A stretch of 64,000 bases of DNA from Vigna angularis (Eukaryota > Streptophyta > Magnoliopsida > Fabales > Fabaceae). Position 1 is the first letter of the stretch, and each line of letters starts with the position of its first letter. Positions 36,104 to 48,770 of the stretch are shown in pieces. The DNA is taken from the NCBI RefSeq assembly GCF_016808095.1, contig NC_068975.1:2108001-2172000 (forward strand). The letters run 5' to 3'. Below the pieces are notes generated by a model that did no database searches, was not told the origin of the DNA, and saw only the letters and a list, made by a program, of their open reading frames with translations. Both the position numbers and the translations under genes were made by a program.

Positions 36104-36544
36104 TATTGGGAATAAATATCCCTTACTGTCAAAAAGACAGTATACTACTATATTTTAAGGTTATTAGGTAGTTATGTTTTAGTCTTACAAAAACTCTATA
36201 AATAGGGCTTCTCTTGTTTCGTTCAAGTAAGAAATCAAAAACTGTAATATTCAGATTCTTCATAATAAGAAAAGATAGAGTTTTTCTTATCTCTCTCACT
36301 GTCCTCTCCATCTTTGCTTTCTTCGTCACTGTCAACAGCCCTCTCCATCGTCGCCGGACAGCCCCCGACGTCGCTGCCTCTACATCGCCTGAGGAGAAGC
36401 TTCTCGAGGCTCTGTCCTCTCTCCTCTCATGCTAGATTCTCGGTGTGTGTGTGCCACTTTGGCTCATTACGACCTTTGCAATTATCGGGCCAAATATGGG
36501 TTGGGCCGCACGTTTAAGTGCACAGTGTTGGACCATTTATAATA
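36104..36544 (+). repeat. 3' LTR of the Copia element
   Basis: 441 bp copy of 31247-31688 with the same TATT..AATA ends, followed by the target duplication ATTTC. Confidence 0.9.
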
Positions 36545-36549
36545 ATTTC

Positions 36550-36834
36550 ATCTATATTTATGTTTCACAAATTTTTTTGTAAAGAATAGAACTAAAATCA
36601 AAGAGTACCTAAGGTTTCCGTGTGTTTTTCTTCCATTATCAACAACATTTTTTTTATTCTTTGTATGCTTAGTTGACATGTTCAACTGCCACCTAGGAAG
36701 GAGTACAAATAAGCACTTTTAAATATTCAAAACAAAAAGTTTTCACAGTTTTTTTTTTACGTAAAATCCCTTCACAATTATTTTATAATAAAGTTAATGA
36801 TAATCTAAAAAGTAATTAAATAATTGTCGAATAG

Positions 36835-36874
<40 letters not shown>

Positions 36875-37720
36875 TGTAAATATATATGTATAAATTGTTT
36901 AAAAGTAATTTCAAAAATACCCTTTAATTAAAATTATATTTCATTACAAATAATAATACCATCCAATTAGCGTGATTTGAGCAATTTTACCATCAAGTTT
37001 TCTGTTAAAAACATTTTTCCGTCATATTTTTTCAGCTTTTATTTATTTAGTCTATATTTTAAGTGCATGTTCATAAAATTGACCATTTTATCGTCAAAAT
37101 TTTACATAATGATTCGTTTGTGTGCATGCAAAATACGTGAAAAATAATGTGTATGGTAAAATATACTAAAATTGAAAAGTTAACACTAAAATAAAGAAAA
37201 TTTTAAATTTCGAAAAAAACAATGATATATAAGTGATAGACCACGAAATTAAACCTAAATCAAATATTTACTTTGTGCATCTTTAAGGTACCCATCAGCG
37301 TCGGCTATTATCTTTCATAACAAATAAATAAATAAATAATTCATACACATAGTTTAATAAAACAAAACCTAAAAAAATATTATTAAAGTTAGTATTTATT
37401 TAATGCAAAGAAAAATAACGTTATTTTTTAATATAATATGGTATCACGTTACGTGGATATCGGTTGCTGAATTCTGCAGCGCGTTTCATTGTAACTTCAA
37501 AGAAAAAGTGACACAAAGTTCCTACGTTGAGTTTGAATACGAAAAGCTAACTTGTGGTGCTCTCTCTTTTTCTTCATTTTTTTTTGTCCCTTTTGCATTT
37601 TCTTGTTGATTTCTCTTTTCATTTTCTCAAGAAACTAAAACATCTTCTGCAACGACTCATTCAAATCAAAGTTTAGGCTTCATATATTGCATGGAAATTG
37701 TCTATTTGTCACCTTGTGAT
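36550..37720. other. AT-rich spacer upstream of the Nudix gene
   Basis: Contains a (TA)n run at 36836-36871 and an AAAT run near 37322. A 68-codon frame at 37403-37609 has no recognised product. No element delimited. Confidence 0.6.
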
Positions 37721-37730
37721 CACCCTTTCC

Positions 37731-37740
37731 CTATATATGT
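37731..37740 (+). promoter_or_regulatory. Probable TATA box of the Nudix gene
   Basis: CTATATATGT lies about 115 bp upstream of the ATG at 37850, leaving room for an ~85 nt leader. Position-based inference. Confidence 0.5.
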
Positions 37741-37849
37741 TCTCAAGCTTTGATTCTCTCCTCCAACTTGCTTACTTTCAATAAACACCTAATTATTACT
37801 TGGTCTTGCTATTCTCTCTTTAGTTGATAATTGCACTTTCGGTTTCATT

Positions 37850-40319
37850 ATGAGTCTTGTTAGAGCTTGTAAACGTTTTTCTTCACCCCTTTTTCAAGCT
37901 TCAAAATTCTTCCTCTCTTCTTCTTCTCATGCCCCTCAACACCAAATTAGATCTCTTGTTGCTTCTCTCATTCCTCAAGCTCAAGGTAATGTTTATTCCT
38001 CGATCTTATAAGACAAAATGAGTTGAGATTATCTTATATTTCCTTTTTCTATGAATAAAAATCATCCATTAATTTAATATCGGACATTATAAAAAAATGC
38101 TAATTCTTCACTTTGACATATATCAAACAGTTTAGCCATAACCATTATAATTGACAAAAGTACTGATTTTCCTCTTTAAGAAAACAAAACTAGATTCATT
38201 TTTACTCATATTTTAAGCTCTAATGATCATTAGGCACGAAGAACAGTTTTGGTTTCCAAAGAACATACATGTCAGCCACCTTGGCTTCTTTGTCCAAAGA
38301 AGAGGAAGTGGAAAGTAAAGGCATTGAAACACTGAGAGCAGTTGAAGACCAACATGGGGGAGTCATAGTAAGCATGGAAGAGTCTATGGATTCCTCTGTT
38401 TTTGCCTTTCTGCTAGAAGACTCAATATCAAAATGGAAGGAACAGGTACAAAGTGTAAAAGTAGCAATACCAATTCATAGCTCTACTTTTTATTAGATTC
38501 TGGTTTGGACTCATCACTTCACAATGTGGTTCTTAAAGGGTAAGAGGGGAGTGTGGATCAAGCTGGCCAGAGAACATTCTAACCTCGTGGATTCTGCTGT
38601 TAAGGTAATCATTTGTCTAATTTTCTGCAACACACATACCTAGCTTAGAGTTAGTCATGAAAATTACTAAAATCTACCACCAAGTGTGGAGAATCCAATG
38701 TCAGTCTAAGTTCCACATTTGATAGAAATTGAATAAAAATGAAAAAATATAACATTATATAAAGATGAAAGACCCACTGCCTTAATGTTTTAGATAATAA
38801 GTAGTATTATGGTTGATTTCAAATCTCATTGATTGATGTTTGTGTCTTTCTTGTGAACCCAACTATACCTACATTAAGATTAAGGATTAACAAATCAAAC
38901 CAACCAAAGTTTATAAAAGTCATCTTTCATCCTAAACAATGACATTCAACTATGATAAATCATACGAAAGACCCTTTTGGTAGATAAAAAGGAGAAGAAG
39001 AAACATTGAGTGATGTTGTGGTGGTTGTTTTGCAGGCAGGATTTAGATTCCACCATGCTGAACCAGATTACTTGATGCTTGTGAATTGGATTGCCAACAC
39101 TCCTGATACACTTCCTGCAAATTCTTCTCACCGCGTGGCTATTGGTGCTTTTGTCATGAATGCCAAAAGGGAGGTAATCAAATCAACCTCTTTTCTGTTT
39201 CCCAGTTACTTTCCCGGAAATTACTGAACCATCATTTTCTGGTTATGCTTTAATTGCATCTTTTAATTACAACTTTTTCAGTATTTCTATGCAAATTTTT
39301 TACATTTTAATGCCAAAACATTGTAAAAGAAAAGAAAAATTAATATGATTGTTTGACAGGTGCTTGTGGTTCAGGAGAGCAATGGTAGGTTTAGTGGCAC
39401 GGGATTCTGGAAGTTGCCTACTGGAGGCGTTGATGAAGTATGCTAAAAAATCATTGTTCATGAATCATGGTTAATGTTTTTGCATTTAAAAGCATGAATT
39501 TGTAGGCTTAATTATTATTTTTAATCTGAATTCCGTTTGCAGGGTGAGGATATTTGCACTGCTGCGATAAGGGAAGTAAAAGAAGAAACGGGGGTAAGCT
39601 AAAAAGAATCAGAATATATATATTAAATCCTTTCTCCATTTCTGTGTCTAATACTTTTTGTTCTTTCAGATAGAAACAGAGTTTGTGGAGGTCATAGCAT
39701 TCAAGTAAGTCATGAGATAATAGTACATACTGTATTAGAGAGATTAGGATTATTAGATTGTTTATTTAAACTAAACTAAATTAATACTGAATCATTAATC
39801 ATGCCCTTAATTATCTGTGTTCTTTCTGGTATCAGGGAAAGGCACAAGGCTTTCTTCGGAAAATCAGAGTTGTTCTTCGTTTGCATGTTGCAACCTCGTT
39901 CCTTTGAGATTCAGAGACAAGTTTCAGAAATTGAAGCAGCTCAGGTAGCATTCAATTAATAAACAACAAGATTAAGGACTTCTTCCACATTTGAAAACTA
40001 TTATAAAATTATAATTTTTTTATTTTTTGGATCTTTGAACAATTTTACAGATAATTAATTTTAAAAAAAGTAGTTTGATCTGAAAAAAAGAAAATATAAT
40101 GATTGTAATGTGATATTTTGTTTTCAGTGGATGGCAGTTGAAGAGTACATGGCCCAGCCATTTGTGAGAGACAATGAAGTGTTTAACTTTCTGACGAAAA
40201 TAGGGTTATCAAAATTTGGTGGAAAATACAATGGTTTTTCCACTGTTCTCTCTTCCACTTCCTCTCCCAAGAAATCCTACTTTTACTTCAACAAGAAGGA
40301 TGCTTCTCCACCATCTTAG
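37850..40319 (+). CDS. Nudix hydrolase, organelle-targeted (NUDT8-like), complete
   Basis: Nine exons: 37850-37985, 38234-38445, 38539-38604, 39036-39173, 39360-39437, 39543-39593, 39670-39704, 39836-39944, 40128-40319. All GT..AG, total 1017 nt, 338 aa. The first ~60 residues are Ser/Arg/Phe-rich with few acids and look like a mitochondrial or plastid presequence. The plant Nudix upstream domain follows (KRGVWIKLAREHSNLVDSAV, then GFRFHHAEPDYLMLVNWI). The Nudix box reads GGVDEGEDICTAAIREVKEETGI across exons 5-7, with the REXXEE metal-binding glutamates intact. Family members hydrolyse nucleoside diphosphates linked to another group, such as ADP-ribose or NADH. The presequence and domain order resemble Arabidopsis NUDT8 more than the shorter cytosolic NUDT2/6/7; the substrate cannot be read from sequence. 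No defect seen. Confidence 0.93.
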
Positions 40320-41172
40320 TCTCCAAACACAAACCCTACCATTCTTTTCTTTTCTTTTCTTTTCATTCCTAATTTTCAACCTTTCTCACTCATTTCATTC
40401 AATCATTCACTCTTGTGTGTACATAAAATCTTTAAGGGGATACAAGGAATAATTAATGTGTACAATCATTCACAATATTTGTTCATTTCATACATAGGAG
40501 GAGGACTTCACATTAAGATATTAATGTAAATTTCTAATTATAAGTCACAAATTCTAGATCACGTTTTATTCATTATTTGCTTATGTTAACGTCATTCAAT
40601 TTTTTTAATATTTTATTTCGTCGAATTAAATTATTTTCCATCTATTTTCATAATTTTTATTTTTTTAATTTTTATCAATCTTTAAAATCTAAAATTAAAA
40701 AAAAAATTACTTTAGTTCCTTATATTTATTAAAATATGATTTAGTTACCAAACATTAAATCCAAATGACTAAACTTGCTTTAATAATAGTCATTTTAGTC
40801 TCTAATAAAGGTGTTTGTGGATTGGATTAAGACTCGCACAGAACCACTATCTAACTCATTAAAAAAAATACTGAATTAGATTATCTTTTTTTTTTAAATA
40901 AAAACTTCATCCAACATATTCTGAATAATTTTTGAATATTCTGAATATTTTTTTTTAAAGATTATAATTTTTGGTTATTAACTTAATTTTAAAAACTGAC
41001 AAAAATTTTACAAAAATTAATTCAAGTTCCAAATAATCTAATAAATAAAGTATAATAAGTTTATCGTTCAAATTAATTCAATACACGCAAAAAAATACAA
41101 TACAATTTGTTACCCAATTCAACTTAATTACATTAAAATGAATTTTATTTATGATTGAGTCAAACTATCTTG

Positions 41173-41233
<61 letters not shown>

Positions 41234-41690
41234 CTTATGAAAAAAAACTAAGATATCATATAAACTTAATATTATTTATTTATGATGTGTAACTAATTAC
41301 ATTTCGCCATTCGATTGTTCACACGTTTCTTTCTTTAATACAACACGCTTTCCAATAAGACGAAATTGTGTGTGTGAGATATTTGAATTATGACCTTCTT
41401 AATTTTTAATGCGGAGAAAACTTGGTTTTCAGAATCACGTCATTAGACCTGTAGAAATTCAGTCTATAATATTGTGTTGAAGAAAAAGGTTAGATTAACA
41501 ATCTGATCTTAAATGTGTAAACAGTTATTTAATTAGTTCTTAATAAAATGAAAACATTTATTCTAGTATAAAGATACATAAAGAAATTATTTAATTATGT
41601 CTTATAATTTTGTGAGATTATTTTATTATTAAAATACATTTTGAACCATTAATTTAATATTAAGTCCAAAGCTATTATTAAGTGTTCTTG
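40320..41690. other. AT-rich spacer with a (TA)n microsatellite
   Basis: About 55 bp of (TA)n at 41177-41231. No coding sequence. The first ~200 bp are likely the 3' UTR of the Nudix gene. Confidence 0.65.
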
Positions 41691-41699
41691 ATTCGGTTT

Positions 41700-42400
41700 A
41701 GATAGATGTTACTTATTGAAAACACTTCGATATAAAAGCCAGTTTTGTCTCATAGCACTAGCAATAAATGTGTAGTCAATGTAACCAATTACCTGAATAC
41801 CAAACATGCATTTATAGATTTTGGGATGAGCTTCTGATTGATGTTGATCTAATTACGATCCAAATGGTGATGATCTAGCTTATGGTTAATGTAATTATCC
41901 TTGGTGTTAACTCTGTTTATAATTTGACCGATCAGTTCACCAACCGGCTCATGTAGGACCATAGGCTTGTTGATCGTTTGATCAGTAGTTGACCAAACGG
42001 TCATACTATACACAGGGCCCCAAGCCTGAGTATGTCTTCTATAGGTGATATGCGTAGGGGTTTCTTTAAGGTAAGTAGATGACCATGCGTGTTATGGTGG
42101 AATAGATTTTGTTGAACCGTCAATCTTAGAGCAGTTGCTTCTGTGAACAGTTAATGTGGCGGTTATAAGAACATGTAACTGATGCGAGTGGGACACATGA
42201 CTTCTCGGGATTCATGCGCCCGTTTGAAATGAAGGGTCATGCCTCATTGATCCTTGGATCACGTTGGCTTCAACGCTTGAGATTTGCTTAATGAAACCCC
42301 TTCTTTGGCTATAAAATAAGGGGTGGGATCGATCTCACTTTCACACTTGTTATTCTTCCTACTCTTGTAATCGATAATTTCATTCATCTTCTTTGTCTAA
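41700..42400 (+). mobile_element. Probable LTR/leader of a gypsy-type transposon
   Basis: Precedes the transposon ORF relic at 42407. Contains a TATA box (GCTATAAAATAAGG, near 42308) and GC-richer sequence unlike the flanks. The left border is not defined. Confidence 0.45.
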
Positions 42401-42406
42401 GGTAAT

Positions 42407-43160
42407 AATGTCGACTATGGAGCTTTCTTCATCTGAGGAGTCCGTAGGTAGGGAAGGTCGAGGTATGCTGATGGTGGATCACAGTCAGCGTTGTCTTTCG
42501 TTGGCTCTTCGATCCTAGGGTCAATCGAGTAGGGAAAAGCTTCGATCGACGGAGAGTAGCCGTACATATAAATAATGATGTTGCTCCTATCGAAGAGGGT
42601 GTGACGACTATCTAGAAGTAGATGCTGTTGGGGAATGTACAGTGTCTTTCGCACCGCTGTCACTCGTTCCTAAGTATAGTTGGGCTCCACACGAGGTCAA
42701 GAACTATGTTTCCCACTTTTTTGACGTTCGGTCCTTGGAGGATTTCAAGGGTGCGATTAACGTGGTGGGGAGGTTGTGGACATTAAGTGTTTTAAGCTCG
42801 TATTTGCAAACAGAACGAACGGGCACGCCACGGGAAGGAGGGTTACACATCAGACTTCTTCTATGCGTACGCAAAAATATTTCGCGACATGTCCATTCGG
42901 TTACCATTCTTCAAGTTTCAGATGGGTGTTCTGTGAGAGTTAAACGTAGCTCCTACCTAACTGCACCCGAATGGGTAGGCCTTTATGAAAGCGTTCGTCG
43001 TAGTCTGTAAGGCCCAGGACTTAACTCCCATGCCAGCGTCCTTCCTATACTTCTTCTGAACCCGGACACAACGTAACAAGTCGTGGGTGTCTCTCATATC
43101 TAAGAAGGATTAGACTTTGCTCAACCTCTTACCTAAGAAGGTTATGAAATGTATGTAGAA
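42407..43160 (+). pseudogene. Putative gypsy-type transposon protein (Transposase_28-like), broken
   Basis: Reading across several frames on the plus strand gives HEVKNYVSHFFDVRSLEDFKG near 42680, then AKIFRDMSIRLPFFKFQMGV near 42870, and NVAPT / LHPNG / AFMKAFVVVCKA near 42945. This is the 'putative gypsy type transposon' domain (Pfam PF04195 style) found as an extra ORF in some plant retroelements; recalled, not searched. Several stops (after FQMGVL, after NVAPT, after HPNG) and frame changes make it non-functional. Confidence 0.65.
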
Positions 43161-43539
43161 TTCACCTTTGTGTCCAATGGTAATTTCTCTAAAGGGCTAA
43201 ATAAAGAAGATTCACAAAAGAGAAGAAGTTAAAGAAGCTGGAGAGGTTATTGAAATAACTCAGAATTAAAAAGGAGAAGAGAAAAGAATAGAGAGAAAAT
43301 ACAAGAAAGATCATTGAAGAATTAATCTACTGTTGTTCAAGCTCATATCATATGATGCTCTTCAATCCAAAAGAAACAATTTCACAAGTTTTTAGGTTTT
43401 ATTGTATTGTACTTATCCTCTCTTAGATAGTTACTCAAATCTGTAATTGCAATCAAAACACTGATTATGGTTGTAAATTCTAAAGAGAATCAAAATACTT
43501 GTTGTTTTGGTCATTGGAGTTAAATGTCTAGACATTTGT

Positions 43540-44040
43540 CTAGGGTGGATACCAAGAGTGGTTAGAATACTCAGATACCAAAAGTGGTGAAAATACTCGA
43601 ATATCAAGACTGATTAGAATACTCGGATATCAGGAGTGGTTAAAATACTCAGATACCAGGAGTAGTTAGTAGTGACCATAATACTTGGGAACCAAGAGTA
43701 GTTTGTACTTGGTCAAGATTAATATGGAAGCTCTCAAAATTTCTTGAAGGAGATTGGACAAAGCTCTGAATTGAGTGAACCAATATAAAACACTTGCATT
43801 ATTGTATTTCCTATTTAAAATGTTTACCTACATGCTTGCTTTAAAATATAAATAATTATTTTAGTTCAGTGATAATCAAAATAATAATTATATGATGTCT
43901 TTAGGAAAAGTTTTCCTAAACGATTATTATGAACTCCATTGTCTAAACAACCTTTTTAATCACCCATCCTTGAATATTCATTAGAGACTGATTAGCGAAA
44001 AGTTTTGAGAACATTATTCACCCCCTGTAATGTTTTCCTA
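43540..44040 (+). repeat. LTR-like repeat with internal subrepeats (copy 2)
   Basis: Carries the same motif order as 29286-29860: five diverged subrepeats with GATACCAGGAGTGGTTA and AATACTC, then GGAGATTGGACAAAGCTCTG, GAGTGAACCAATATAAAA and ACATTATTCACCCCCTGTAATG. An old copy of the same family. Confidence 0.65.
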
Positions 44041-44400
44041 TGATTTCAATTACATCATCAATTGAGTACAAAATAACTTGGGTAACATAAACTTCTACAT
44101 GCTCGTTTGGGTCATTATTGTCATCATACAAGTCCATGGTAAGGGATTTATAGTTTCTTTGGTGGGGAACCTCCATAATGTCGTCCATAAAGGGATTACA
44201 TCAACTTCCACCCATCACGAATGAGATACTCGTTATGCCTTGTGTTTTGGTCTTGTTATTACCACTTCCTTTCTCAATCTCTAGTGTGGTCTTCTGCATA
44301 GAAGTAGTGTTCTTTGAGTTTTCCTTCTCTTTCCCCTTCTCACTTATTTCTACCTTTCTCCTGAGCCTGACATTCTTTTGCCTTAAGGCATCCATCTCTT
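44040..44400 (-). pseudogene. Ty3/gypsy gag N-terminal fragment
   Basis: Minus-strand reading gives MDALRQKNVRLRRKVEIS (44395 downwards), a stop, then NPFMDDIMEVPHQRNYKSL and TMDLYDDNNDPNEHVEVYVT. This follows the start of the gypsy Gag domain (PF..I...P..YK.L..DLYDG..DP.EH). It is a fragment with stops and no partner domains. Confidence 0.65.
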
Positions 44401-45985
44401 TAACACCTTTTTTTTCTTTAAGTTAGTAAAGTTTTATTACATTTTCATTTACATCTCTAACATCGTTGTCATATTAGTCAAAGATGGTATTATTTCTCTT
44501 GCTCCTGTCATTCTACTTCTTGTACACACCTAAAACTTTCTTTTTACAAAGTGTACCTTGATCACATGGTTAACGCCAAAATGTTCTTATAGAACCGTAT
44601 ATATCATGTAAAGATCTTTTTCAACTCTTCATGAAAACCTTACATCTTCGTATCAAGATGTCTCTCATGTCTCTAAAGGAAATTATAATTAATTTACCTC
44701 GTATACTATTTATAGCATGTTTATGATCTTTTATTTAAATAGTCTTATTCACCTTAATTAATTTTATCTAATACTATGGTAATATATTTTAGCATTTGTC
44801 TTTTGTAAATATTAATGAGGTGACGTATGATGGCGCTCTTAACCAATTAACAATTACCGTACTAACCAAAATATAACATTTCCTAATAAAAGTTCAATAA
44901 GGAAGCGTTGCTATTAAACCATTATTACCAATCAAATTAAGTTAGCTATTATTAATAATTAGGACAAATGTGTACTTTATATTTTAATGTTTTAGTATAT
45001 TAACTCTTAAAAATATTATATATTTTATGTTTCTTTTAAAATTTATTTTAAATCTTTTTAACAGCAATGCTAATTAAATAGGTTAGATTGATCTGTCTGA
45101 CAGGTTATATAACGTTTTTTATTTTTAGAAAGAAAAAAAAAACAATTTAGTTTTTTTCTTATATATAAAACGTTAGTTTATGTTAGATGGATATGTTTAT
45201 TAATTAATCAATTTCAGGTTTTGACTAAAAAGATTAAAAATACTTTTAAGAACATTAATTAAGATATGGACATGTTTATTCATTTATTAGTCCATATTTT
45301 ACAAGATAAAAGAGATCACTGTTATTAACTGTATATTTCACATAATAAGTCTAATAACGTTTATTATGAATTAATCATATTATTAATTGGACTTAAGTAT
45401 GATTTTATTAGTCTGTTATATTACAAAGAAAAATATATAACACCATTGATTTATTGTAACTGTAACCCACTAAAATTTATACAAAAGTTCTAACTCCACC
45501 AACTACGAACTCTTAAATTATTAATGACTTTGAAAAACAGTTTTTTAGTCAATAACTCCCATTTAACTCTACCTGTTACTCTGCATCATATGCAGCTTCA
45601 AAACAAAACATATATTCATAAAATATAATAGGTTAATTTTAAGAAAAAAATAATCTAAAATGGGATTTAATCTTTTAATGAAAGAAGATAAGAGTGGAAA
45701 TTGCAAGGATCAAACTTTGTCCAACTTTATCAAACTTTAATTCATATTGATTTTTGTAATGGGCATTAAGTCAAAAAGAAGGGTCATAATAAAATCACTT
45801 TAATGAGTATCCAAAGCTTGTAAAGCACAGCAGAAGCTTTTTAACACTTAAGACATTAAGATCACAACCTAATTACATCCCAAACAATCCAACCAGATAT
45901 AAGAAGAATTAGGTGGATGAAAAAAACTGTGGCTGGCAACAGATATGTATATATGATATGATCATGAATTAACATTTGAGTTTCA
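44401..45985. other. AT-rich spacer
   Basis: No feature recognised. The last few hundred bases are probably the 3' UTR and flank of the minus-strand gene at 45986-46702. Confidence 0.6.
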
Positions 45986-46327
45986 TCATGCTTGTATTTC
46001 AAACCTTGAGCACTTGATAGAACCCATGGCTATGTCAATCTCTATTAGGTTTTCCTCCTCATTGAACTCTGCCAACAATTCCATGAGGGTCTCGTGAGCT
46101 GATAACTCCCTCTTCTTCTGTTGCAAACTGCAGCAGTTGTTGTTGTTGCCGTTGCTCAAGTCTTCTCTCTGATTATGTCCCACAAAGTGTCCACTTGGAA
46201 GTGCAATCTCTATGAGACTGTCTTCATCAGAAATTGTCCCATCTGAGAACTCGGGCGTCTGATCTGCATCACACTCCTCAGAACTGGACAAAAACAACAC
46301 TTCTGAAGGAGCACCATCATCATCATT

Positions 46328-46385
<58 letters not shown>

Positions 46386-46702
46386 CTTTCCTTCACATGT
46401 CTCACAGTTTCATGCTTGTGCATTAGGGTTGGGACATGTGGTCTCTTCTCTTGAGAAGTACAACTACTGAGACTCCCTTGTGCCACAGCCTTGTGCTTCC
46501 ACATGAAGACAAGAGTGGAGAAAAGCAGTGTAAGAGATGTGAAGAGGAGGGAGAAGAATACGACACCAACCAGTCTGTAACTGGAAAAAAGCAGCAAAAG
46601 AGCAAGTGGAGCCATCCTCCATGAGCGTGTGAACTTGCTGAATATGCAAAAACATGAAAGCAAATGCATTTCGTATGCTACTTTGCTTTTCCACCACCCC
46701 AT
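45986..46702 (-). CDS. Small membrane protein with poly-aspartate run, function unknown
   Basis: 238 aa if it starts at ATG 46702 (MGWWKSKVAYEMHLLS). The frame stays open to 46834, but a splice-acceptor-like TGATAG lies near 46753, so an upstream exon is possible. Residues about 28-68 are two hydrophobic segments (MAPLALLLLFSSYRLVGVVF, then SLLFTSLTLLFSTLVFMW). A basic stretch follows (MWKHKAVAQ, KRPHVPTLMHKHE), then about 23 acidic residues encoded by a GAT/CAT triplet run. The C-terminal half has two similar acidic-hydrophobic blocks (DEDSLIEIALP and EENLIEIDIAMG), ending SIKCSRFEIQA. The repeated LIEI block suggests a conserved interaction motif. I do not recognise the family well enough to name it; topology predicts a membrane anchor with an acidic cytosolic tail. 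Confidence 0.75.
46315..46386. repeat. (CAT/ATG)n trinucleotide microsatellite inside a coding region
   Basis: About 24 triplets with one TAT interruption. On the minus strand it encodes the poly-Asp run with one Asn; on the plus strand it yields a spurious poly-His frame. Copy number is probably polymorphic. Confidence 0.92.
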
Positions 46703-48770
46703 CAACTTCAAAAAGCCTATACTTGCTATGAGTATGACCCCCACAAAAGTGCTACTATCAGAGCAGAAAAAGCAGATAAATGAATCAATGAATGAATAAA
46801 TAAATAAATAATTAGTCAAATAATACAAAGACAAAGGAGAAAAAAAGCTTGCGGTTAGTTCAGTGATTGAGATGCCTCTTTCTTGAGATTAAGACTGAGA
46901 AGTAACAGAAAGAGAAATTCACTGACCCATTAACCAAGGGTTAAAGGTTTTCAAGAGGAAGTTTGAGTTGTTGACATCCTAAGCAAAATTAAAAAAAAAA
47001 AAAAAAAACAATAAAACCAGATTTCAAAAACAGAAGGAAAAGATGAAACTAAAGAATTGTTTTTGTTATCTTTCACAAGGCCTAGTACTGGCAAGTGGCA
47101 TACCTTAAGATAGATTTACAGTTCCCGAGTGCTGCACAGAATTAAAAAAACCAAAAACAGTTGAGTGGCTTACCCTGTCACTGATTCTCTTCAAAAATTG
47201 ATCCAATTAGCTTAGAATTTTATTATTTAATCACTGTTTAAAGGCTAGAAATAAGAGAAGCCATGTGCAGATATCTGAGCTCACCACATGGCATTTCCTC
47301 TCCAAATCCGATGCCATATTTTTTTATGTAAAGTAAAAGGATGTTCCCTCTATTAAAAACAAAATTACCCTAAGAGACTAGGGTTCTTAATCTATCAATA
47401 ATTCAACCTACAATTTTTGCCCTTACCAAAATAATTAACTATAAAAAATACTGTAATTGTATTTGTCTATCTGCTAAACGTCAATTCAATTTTATTTATT
47501 TGTAAAAGTGAGAATACAAACCAATTGGATTGGGTGAATTGTATCATTCATCTATTTGGGTGTTTCATGCAAAATAGCATTGGTCATAGATTATGTATTA
47601 AAAAAATGAATCAAATACTATGTTAATGTATCAAAACTTGATTAAACCTGAAATATCAAAAGTCTTCTTCATTAAGATCCATCACAACATGTCTTATAAT
47701 AAACAATAAATTGTTACACTTTTTAATTTTCTTTTTTATTTTTCGAACTTTACTTTGATTCTCTATTTTTCTTCTTAATCTTGACTTAAAGGGTCCAAAA
47801 TGAATAAAATTTGGCTATTCTAGAAATTGAAATGTCAACAAGTTTTAAAAGCCTACTACACATTTTGGAAGTTTTTTTTCTTAAAAGGATAAACTATAGT
47901 GATAAAGTTAATTTCTAATAAGACTCCACAAAGGAACTGTGGAACGACTTTAGCTACTTTTTTGCAGAAATAAAAATTGCTGAATTTAAAATGTTGCAAT
48001 CCTTTTACATATTTTATAACTTTTTTTTTGTTTGCTTTTAAGTTGGTATTAATCAAAGTTGTTTATCAGGATATTATAATGAGACTTGATGTCACTCACC
48101 GACACAAACTAAGATACTCCATCAAGGTTGGGGGATATATTTACTAAATAGTTTATTTGTTTAAAACATAATTATCAAAGTATAATTTTTAATTATGGAT
48201 TTAAAAAATAATATTTTATCAGGACAGTACTTCAATGACTTAAAAAAGATATTTATTTGTAATGCTAATGTAAAATATTAAAATATTTTAGTCCCTCCAT
48301 AAAAAGAAATCCCAAAAGATCATTAATATTGTGAGAGATACACCTCAATTAATTAAGATAGTTCTTTTTTTCTATTACATAAAGTCATCGTATAAGATGC
48401 TCATATTGTTTAATATCTTTGTCTTTTTTTCTATTGTAACTATTATAATGTGCTTCCTCGTTTGAATTGAATAAAAAAAGCTCTCAAAATCACACATTTA
48501 TAACTTGATTTGAAAATATATATAGACAAAATTTTAGATATAAAAATATATGAAATAAATATGTAGAATTCTATAAGTCCTATGTAATTTCAGGAACTTT
48601 TGTAGTATGAAAAAATTGGAAGAATAACGTGGATGTGAAAATTGAGGAATTCTCACGCAATTTCCTCTAAATATTATATTGTAAGAAAACAATGAAATCA
48701 TCACTTCTAATTCGATAATGAGGTTTCAACACATTTATGAATGTAGCTAGACTTTATTTTTACATCCAAG
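46703..48770. other. Upstream region of the membrane-protein gene and AT-rich spacer
   Basis: TAAATAAATAAATAA at 46797-46811 and a poly-A run near 46989-47009 are the only clear low-complexity features. A leader exon for the minus-strand gene may lie near 46920-46990, but no splice pair could be fixed. Confidence 0.45.

Larger units (their letters stand above)
31247..36544 (+). mobile_element. Copia LTR retrotransposon, full length but broken, TA..TA LTR ends
   Basis: LTRs at 31247-31688 and 36104-36544 begin TATTGGG and end TATAATA. They are flanked by a perfect 5 bp target duplication, ATTTC (31242-31246 and 36545-36549). The PBS TGGTATCAGAG starts at 31689, and a purine tract GACGGGAGGC precedes the right LTR. 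Domain order gag, protease remnant, integrase, RT, RNase H is that of Copia. The LTRs differ at roughly 20 sites (about 5% by eye), so the insertion is older than the elements at 537 and 20753. Stops and frameshifts inactivate both gag and pol. Confidence 0.93.

Noticed and set aside
46234..46470. Poly-histidine ORF on the plus strand
   Set aside because: Antisense of the poly-Asp triplet repeat in the better supported minus-strand gene.
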